9,181 bases of DNA from Candidatus Dormiibacterota bacterium (GTDB lineage: Bacteria > Chloroflexota > Dormibacteria > UBA8260 > Bog-877), in assembly GCA_003164475.1 (NCBI GenBank), contig PLTL01000136.1:367-9547 (forward strand). Reading direction: 5' to 3'. The position numbers and the translations under genes are program-made. The notes under the pieces are model-generated. The model did not search any database and was not told the origin of the DNA. It was given only the letters and a program-made list of their open reading frames with translations. Each line of letters starts with the position of its first letter. The stretch's first letter is position 1. This document shows, one piece after another, positions 6,090-9,181 of the stretch.

Positions 6090-6744
6090 GGCTGCGCACC
6101 TGGTCGACGTCGGCAGCCGTCCACGGGCGCCCCAGAGAGGGCACTGAACCATTGCTCGCAGACGTCGGCGGCGCCGGCGCGACCGGGATCTCTCCCGGGG
6201 TCGGCTCGACTCTCATTGAGCGCTCCCACTCCCGGCGCTCGGCGAAGTACCGGCGCCAGTGGAGGGTGATGATGGTCAGCTCGGCCAGGGATCCGATGAC
6301 GTCGATGTTGTCGACGATGGCCCGGCCGTACTTCTTATTCAGCGGGGAGCGGTACAGGGCAGAGCCGAGCGGCTCGGCCAGGTCGTGGGCGGCCCGCGGC
6401 GTCAGGCTCAGATAGTTGACGTTCTGTTCCTTGAGCTCGTCGGTGTCCAGCCGGCGGTCCGTCTCCACGGCGTAGATCGCTGCCGCCATGCTGAGGGTCC
6501 CGATGCCGCGGGCGAGCGCCTTGGTCAGCTCCTCTGAGGCGGGAGGGCCCTTGCGCCCGCTGCCCGCGGCCGCCTCGTCGGCCATCCCCTTCAGGGCTTC
6601 GACGAGGACCGGGCGCGGTTCGCTCTTCCGGCGGTTCTTCCCCTTCCCCTGGACTCCGTGTGCTACACGCCGGTGATAGCCCAGCTTCAGAGGACTGGGG
6701 AATTCGGCGGAGCACTCCGGACAGATCAGTGGCTCGTCGGTCAC
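6082..6744 (-). CDS. C2H2 zinc-finger protein with helical domain
   Basis: A 220-residue protein from GTG 6744, which overlaps the stop of the acidic gene as GTGA. The N-terminus has one classical finger: Cys8-x2-Cys11-x12-His24-x4-His29, with Phe15 and Leu21 at the usual hydrophobic positions. A basic stretch follows (GKGKNRRKSEPR, about 33-44). Residues 68-170 look alpha-helical, with ETDRRLDTDELKEQN and an aromatic, basic HWRRYFAERREWER segment. A Pro/Ser-rich tail ends the protein. A single finger followed by basic residues suggests nucleic-acid or protein binding. Its place upstream of the packaging ATPase fits DNA recognition for packaging or late gene control. The finger is seen directly; the role is inference. 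Confidence 0.82.
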   Translation of the reverse strand: MTDEPLICPECSAEFPSPLKLGYHRRVAHGVQGKGKNRRKSEPRPVLVEALKGMADEAAAGSGRKGPPASEELTKALARGIGTLSMAAAIYAVETDRRLDTDELKEQNVNYLSLTPRAAHDLAEPLGSALYRSPLNKKYGRAIVDNIDVIGSLAELTIITLHWRRYFAERREWERSMRVEPTPGEIPVAPAPPTSASNGSVPSLGRPWTAADVDQVRSRG

Positions 6745-7205
6745 CGGCCGCCCATCCTGCGGCTTCGGAACCTGGACACCTCAGCGCGCCGACCTGCGCG
6801 CGGGGCCTCGTGCCCGTCCTCGGGCTGTGGAGGGAGCACCGCGATAGGCTCTGGCTCCTCTTCAGGCTCCGGCTCGGCCTCCGGCTCTGGCTCGGGATCC
6901 TCTTCAGGCTCCGGCTCGGCCTCGGCGATGGCCTCGATGGCGTCAGCCATGACCTCTGCCCTCTCGGTTTCCTCTTCCTGCTCGTGGACCTCCACGAGGG
7001 CGTCGATGGCGTGCTCGGCCGTCTCCTGGACGGCCTCGATCGCCTGCTCGACCACCTCGGGGGCTACGCCCGCAGGGGAGGTGGAAGGCTCCGGCTGCGT
7101 CCCCTCCGAAGCCTCCCCCTCCCAGGGAGGAGCGTTGTCGTGATCGTGGGGCAACTCACCCCCGTCGTGGTCGTGGCCGTAACCGCCGTGAGTATGGTTA
7201 GCCAC
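6741..7205 (-). CDS. His-rich N-terminus and Glu/Pro repeat protein
   Basis: A 154-residue protein of no known family. The start is GTG 7205, with GGAGG nine bases upstream. It overlaps the previous gene by eight bases. The first 23 residues hold three His-x-His pairs (His4/6, 11/13, 20/22) among Gly and Asp, a likely metal-binding tail. Residues about 48-94 are a strongly acidic helix (EVVEQAIEAVQETAEHAIDALVE and onward), possibly a coiled coil. Residues about 95-120 are an EPEPEE-type repeat. The last 20 residues are Arg-rich (GRRAEVSRFRSRRMGGR). An acidic body with a basic end would suit a scaffold or DNA-mimic protein, but no function is shown. The opposite strand has long open frames here; the coupled overlaps at both ends favour this one. 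Confidence 0.75.
   Translation of the reverse strand: MANHTHGGYGHDHDGGELPHDHDNAPPWEGEASEGTQPEPSTSPAGVAPEVVEQAIEAVQETAEHAIDALVEVHEQEEETERAEVMADAIEAIAEAEPEPEEDPEPEPEAEPEPEEEPEPIAVLPPQPEDGHEAPRAGRRAEVSRFRSRRMGGR
6856..6923 (-). repeat. 42-bp-period direct repeat inside the acidic gene
   Basis: A 26-base segment at 6856-6881 recurs exactly at 6898-6923, a period of 42 bases (14 codons). It encodes the repeated EAEPEPEE unit of the acidic protein. Exact identity at the DNA level, not only in protein, points to recent duplication or slippage. Confidence 0.85.
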
Positions 7206-7758
7206 GGCTCACCGCCTCCGCCAGCGCGTACTCGTGGAGGTGCGTGGCGTCAGGCTGATGCCGGTGAGGGGAGTACCCACGGCCGAATAGTACGTCATTC
7301 AGAGCGCCATCGAGGTGTGCGTAGTGTCCTGGGGGCTTCCCTTTGCGCATCCTGCGCGCCAGCGCGATCTCCCAGGCGTCGGGCTCGGCCCGCATGAGCG
7401 GCCAGCGGAACCGGATGCACCCGAGCCCGAGGTTTCCCCCGTACTGCTCGGCGAGGCCTCCCCAGGCCACCTGATAGCTGTGGCCGCACCAGGGCTCCCG
7501 GCAGCGGAGCGTTTCCCGGACGTTACCGGGTACCACGATGTCCTGCTCGACCACCATGAGATCGCGGTGCTTGGCCCCGCATGAGACCCAGAGCTTGGCC
7601 AGGAGGCGCCCGTACTCCATCTCCAGGTCGATGAGAGGCCAGGGCATCGGGTGGGCCTCGACGGGGAGCACGCGAAGGAGCTGCTCGAGGACCTCTTCCC
7701 GCAGCCCTCCGGGTGCGTACGGGATCAGTACGGCGATCGGGGCTGGCACGGCCCTCAT
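7198..7758 (-). CDS. Glycosyltransferase-like protein (GT-A-type, tentative)
   Basis: A 186-residue protein if started at ATG 7758; a GTG at 7749 (183 residues) is seven bases after TAAGAT and may be the true leaderless start. A hydrophobic strand with acidic residues, LMVVEQDIVV (Glu71-x-Asp73), sits where GT-A glycosyltransferases have their metal-binding DxD. It is followed by EPWCGHSY (88-95), LGCIRFR (112-118), HLDGALNDVLF (148-158) and a His-rich HRHQPDATHLH (165-175). I associate this pattern with short glycosyltransferase-like proteins found in phages. The reaction, if any, would be sugar transfer to capsid, DNA or host surface. The first gene of the minus-strand operon, it overlaps the next by eight bases. 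The family call is from memory of motif order and is uncertain. Confidence 0.6.
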   Translation of the reverse strand: MRAVPAPIAVLIPYAPGGLREEVLEQLLRVLPVEAHPMPWPLIDLEMEYGRLLAKLWVSCGAKHRDLMVVEQDIVVPGNVRETLRCREPWCGHSYQVAWGGLAEQYGGNLGLGCIRFRWPLMRAEPDAWEIALARRMRKGKPPGHYAHLDGALNDVLFGRGYSPHRHQPDATHLHEYALAEAVSRG

Positions 7759-7772
7759 CTTACGGCTACAAT
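7743..7772 (+). promoter_or_regulatory. Probable leaderless promoter of the plus-strand cassette
   Basis: The -10 box TACAAT (7767-7772) matches the bacterial consensus at five of six bases. A CTGGCA (7743-7748, four of six to TTGACA) lies 18 bases upstream. Seven bases after the -10 box is GTG 7780, so transcription would begin at or next to the start codon with no leader. No Shine-Dalgarno is present before this GTG, which agrees. Confidence 0.6.
7757..7762 (-). promoter_or_regulatory. Possible leaderless promoter of the minus-strand operon
   Basis: TAAGAT on the minus strand matches TATAAT at four of six bases, including the important first, second and sixth positions. It is followed by seven bases and GTG at 7749, in frame with the glycosyltransferase-like gene. 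No -35 match is visible. It overlaps the ATG at 7758, so use of this promoter would force the GTG start. Confidence 0.35.
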
Positions 7773-7779
7773 CCAGGGC

Positions 7780-8238
7780 GTGAGTGCGTGGAACTTCCCC
7801 CAGGCGGCACCCCCTCCACCGACGATGCCGGAGCCGAAAGGCTTGAGGCACACCCAGACCAAGGAGGAGGAGCTGATCCAGCTGCTCACCACCATCGAGC
7901 ACGGGCGGCAGGCCCTGGTCGATGCCCTCCAGGCCCGGACCCCCGTCTACGTCAAGGAGTTCGGGGTCCTCCAGACCAGCGGGGTCACTGTCTGCGCCGT
8001 TGCCCAGACCCGCAACCTCGAGCGGATCAGCTACGTGCTCGCCATCATCCCCGCCGGGCAGACCGGAACCCTGGTGCTCGGGAACGTCAGCATCCCGCTC
8101 CCCGCCGGCGTCACCCAGCTGATGAACTGTTGCCTCCTCCTCGAACCTTCCGAAGTCCGCTCGCTCACATCGACGAGTGGCGCACCCACCCTACTGCTCA
8201 CCGGGGAGCAGGTTCCTCTCTACGGCAAGATCAACTGA
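7780..8238 (+). CDS. Beta-rich protein with helical N-terminus, candidate vertex or spike protein
   Basis: A 152-residue protein from GTG 7780, chosen because the -10 box lies seven bases upstream; ATG 7825 would give 137 residues. After a Pro-rich leader, residues about 28-55 form an amphipathic helix (TKEEELIQLLTTIEHGRQAL). The remaining 95 residues alternate in strands with glycine turns: YVLAIIPAGQTGTLVLGNVSIPLPAG and a final TLLLTGEQVPLYGKIN. This is a beta-sandwich-like pattern with no membrane helix. I do not recognise a named family. First in a divergent three-gene cassette. A helix followed by a beta head suggests an oligomeric structural protein such as a spike, adapter or penton, by inference only. 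Confidence 0.78.
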   Translation: MSAWNFPQAAPPPPTMPEPKGLRHTQTKEEELIQLLTTIEHGRQALVDALQARTPVYVKEFGVLQTSGVTVCAVAQTRNLERISYVLAIIPAGQTGTLVLGNVSIPLPAGVTQLMNCCLLLEPSEVRSLTSTSGAPTLLLTGEQVPLYGKIN

Positions 8239-8248
8239 GGTAGGCGCC

Positions 8249-8446
8249 ATGCTGGTCAGCACCGATCACGGCATCATCGACTCCGAGACGGGGCTTCCTC
8301 CCGTCGACAACGTCGAGGCGCCAGCCTACCCTGCCGAGGCGCAGGCCACCTTCGACGCCAAGGTCGAAGAGCGGATCGCCGAGGCCCTGAACGCCGACGA
8401 GGCGCCCCTTGCGCCTCCGCCACCGCCCCCCGCGCCGCCCGTATGA
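8249..8446 (+). CDS. 65-aa acidic protein with polyproline tail
   Basis: A 65-residue protein from ATG 8249, eight bases after a GAGG that overlaps the previous stop codon. It begins MLVSTDHGIIDSETGLPPVDN, has an acidic helix (AQATFDAKVEERIAEALNADE, about 32-52), and ends in a polyproline stretch. Its stop overlaps the next start as ATGA. No family is recognised. The helix could mediate pairing with a partner encoded alongside, such as the membrane protein downstream. Confidence 0.7.
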   Translation: MLVSTDHGIIDSETGLPPVDNVEAPAYPAEAQATFDAKVEERIAEALNADEAPLAPPPPPPAPPV

Positions 8447-8886
8447 ACGCGAAGCTCGTCGCCGCAGTCGTCAGCATCGGGACGGCTGTCGCCGCACTCA
8501 TCGCCGCGCTGGGTGACAACGCCCTCAGCGCGTCGGTCCGGACCGCCTTCGCGGGGGGCGCCCCCCTGCTCATCGCTGTCCTCACCTTCTGCATCCACGC
8601 CACCGAGCAGGCGAACGTCAAGGCCGCCGGCACGGTCGGGGCGGCCAAGGCTACCGGCACCACTCCCGCGGCTCCTGCCGCTGCGGCGGCCACGCCAAGC
8701 TTCGACATCACGAGCATCCTGTCGGAGCTCGGGCCCGCCGTGCTCAGCATCATCTCGAACCCCGAGGTACTGAAGGCGATCGCCGCTGAGATCCCGGCCG
8801 CTCCCGTCGTGGTGGCCCCCGCGGTGGCTGCCCCGGCAGCGGTGCCCGCGCCCCCGGAGGTCCCGGCCCCGCCCGCCGTCAGTTGA
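8443..8886 (+). CDS. Two-span membrane protein, holin-like or virion membrane
   Basis: A 147-residue protein from ATG 8443, coupled to the previous gene by an ATGA overlap. Two hydrophobic helices lie at about 4-23 (KLVAAVVSIGTAVAALIAAL) and 37-52 (AGGAPLLIAVLTFCIHA), separated by a short polar loop. An Ala/Thr linker follows, then an amphipathic region FDITSILSELGPAVLSIIS (about 87-105) and an Ala/Pro/Val-rich tail. The two-helix hairpin near the N-terminus is usual for class II holins and would pair with a lysin, but the long Pro-rich tail is not typical. It could also be a virion membrane protein. The topology is seen; the holin role is a guess. Confidence 0.75.
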   Translation: MNAKLVAAVVSIGTAVAALIAALGDNALSASVRTAFAGGAPLLIAVLTFCIHATEQANVKAAGTVGAAKATGTTPAAPAAAAATPSFDITSILSELGPAVLSIISNPEVLKAIAAEIPAAPVVVAPAVAAPAAVPAPPEVPAPPAVS

Positions 8887-9181
8887 GGCGGTGACCCTCG
8901 GGTCCCAGGATCGCGGGCTTCGGAGGCTTCGGCTCCGAGCGGTCGATCAGCCAGCCCGTCTCCACCACGGCGACGGGCGGCGTCACCCAGAGCACCACGG
9001 TCAGCGGTCCATCCCCGACGTCGTGCAGCTGCCGGAAGGCCTGGAAGCGGATCGGGGCGCCCTCGCCGTTGCTGGCGCCGGAGGCCAGGGCGCCCAGCTG
9101 GACCAGCCACTCGGTCCGGATCGCCGTCTTATCCCACTCCGCGCGGCGCAGGGGGGCGAGCAGCCCGAGCAGGCCGGCCAG
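8879..9181 (-). CDS. Partial hypothetical protein (C-terminal 100 aa)
   Basis: A minus-strand frame is open from the window edge to a TGA at 8879-8881, giving 100 residues of a C-terminus; the start lies outside. The sequence includes EWDKTAIRTEWLVQLGALASG, FQAFRQLHDVGDGPLTVVLWV and a Pro/Lys-rich tail (SEPKPPKPAILGPEG). No family is recognised. It overlaps the end of the plus-strand membrane gene by eight bases, tail to tail. The coding assignment is supported by protein-like composition with evenly spread charges and by an otherwise empty 295-base stretch. A longer frame on the same strand (8274-9110) is a GC-rich shadow of the plus-strand genes. Confidence 0.6.
   Translation of the reverse strand: MAGLLGLLAPLRRAEWDKTAIRTEWLVQLGALASGASNGEGAPIRFQAFRQLHDVGDGPLTVVLWVTPPVAVVETGWLIDRSEPKPPKPAILGPEGHRLN

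Noticed and set aside
6850..6925. CRISPR-like or attachment-site repeat
   Set aside because: Only two exact copies, in frame, encoding a protein repeat; no spacers or cas genes.
6660..7397. 245-codon plus-strand frame with leucine-rich repeats-like sequence
   Set aside because: Shadow of the Glu/Pro repeat gene: the repeat reads as Leu/Arg/Gly on the other strand. The minus-strand frame is tied to both neighbours by overlaps.
7744..7758. TGGCACG as a sigma-54 promoter element
   Set aside because: The required GC at the -12 element (TTGC) is absent at the correct spacing.
8879..8890. Transcription terminator between the converging genes
   Set aside because: The genes overlap by eight bases and I see no hairpin followed by a T run.
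8274..9110. 278-codon minus-strand frame
   Set aside because: Antisense to two coupled plus-strand genes, Arg/Ala/Gly-biased, and it conflicts with the protein-like partial frame that ends at 8879.

Overview
The window looks like the virion-assembly part of the genome of a tailless, membrane-containing double-jelly-roll (DJR, PRD1/tectivirus-like) bacteriophage or a related provirus. The main evidence is a 430-residue major capsid protein with DJR-like sequence, a 250-residue FtsK/HerA-type packaging ATPase (Walker A, Walker B and SQR sensor), a run of very small single-span membrane proteins, and a membrane-anchored CHAP peptidoglycan hydrolase. There are no tail, portal, terminase or HK97-type capsid genes. 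DNA is very GC-rich (about two-thirds G+C by eye) with many GTG starts and both Shine-Dalgarno and leaderless starts, which suggests an actinobacterial or similar high-GC bacterial host. The host phylum is inference.

Layout. Almost every base is coding. A minus-strand operon runs from about 7758 down past position 1. Its order is: a glycosyltransferase-like protein (7198-7758), a His-rich acidic repeat protein (6741-7205), a C2H2 zinc-finger protein (6082-6744), a helical protein (5667-6089), the packaging ATPase (4970-5722), a 67-aa protein (4770-4973), a 48-aa membrane protein (4614-4760), the major capsid protein (3306-4598), five small membrane proteins (2898-3293, 2596-2901, 2225-2599, 2120-2215, 1971-2123), a soluble 144-aa protein (1534-1968), a Ser/Thr-rich single-span protein (855-1532), the CHAP lysin (146-850) and the start of another virion-like protein (1-149). 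Most junctions are 4- or 8-base overlaps or gaps of a few bases, so translation is probably coupled. The order ATPase, tiny membrane protein, capsid resembles PRD1 genes IX-XX-III.

A divergent plus-strand cassette starts at 7780: a beta-rich 152-aa protein, a 65-aa protein with a proline tail and a 147-aa two-span membrane protein (holin-like or virion membrane). It meets a partial minus-strand gene (8879-9181) tail to tail. Between the two arms lies a compact divergent control region (about 7743-7782). Each strand carries a -10-like hexamer exactly 7 nt before a GTG, which points to leaderless transcripts. A third -10-like box lies 8 nt before the 48-aa gene and the capsid gene.

How they work together (inference): capsid protein and small membrane proteins build the icosahedral shell around an internal membrane. 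The ATPase, with one or more small membrane proteins, packages the genome at a special vertex. The CHAP protein opens the cell wall on entry or at lysis. The beta-rich proteins are candidates for vertex or spike components. Replication genes (polymerase, terminal protein, integrase) are not in the window, so genome topology cannot be judged.
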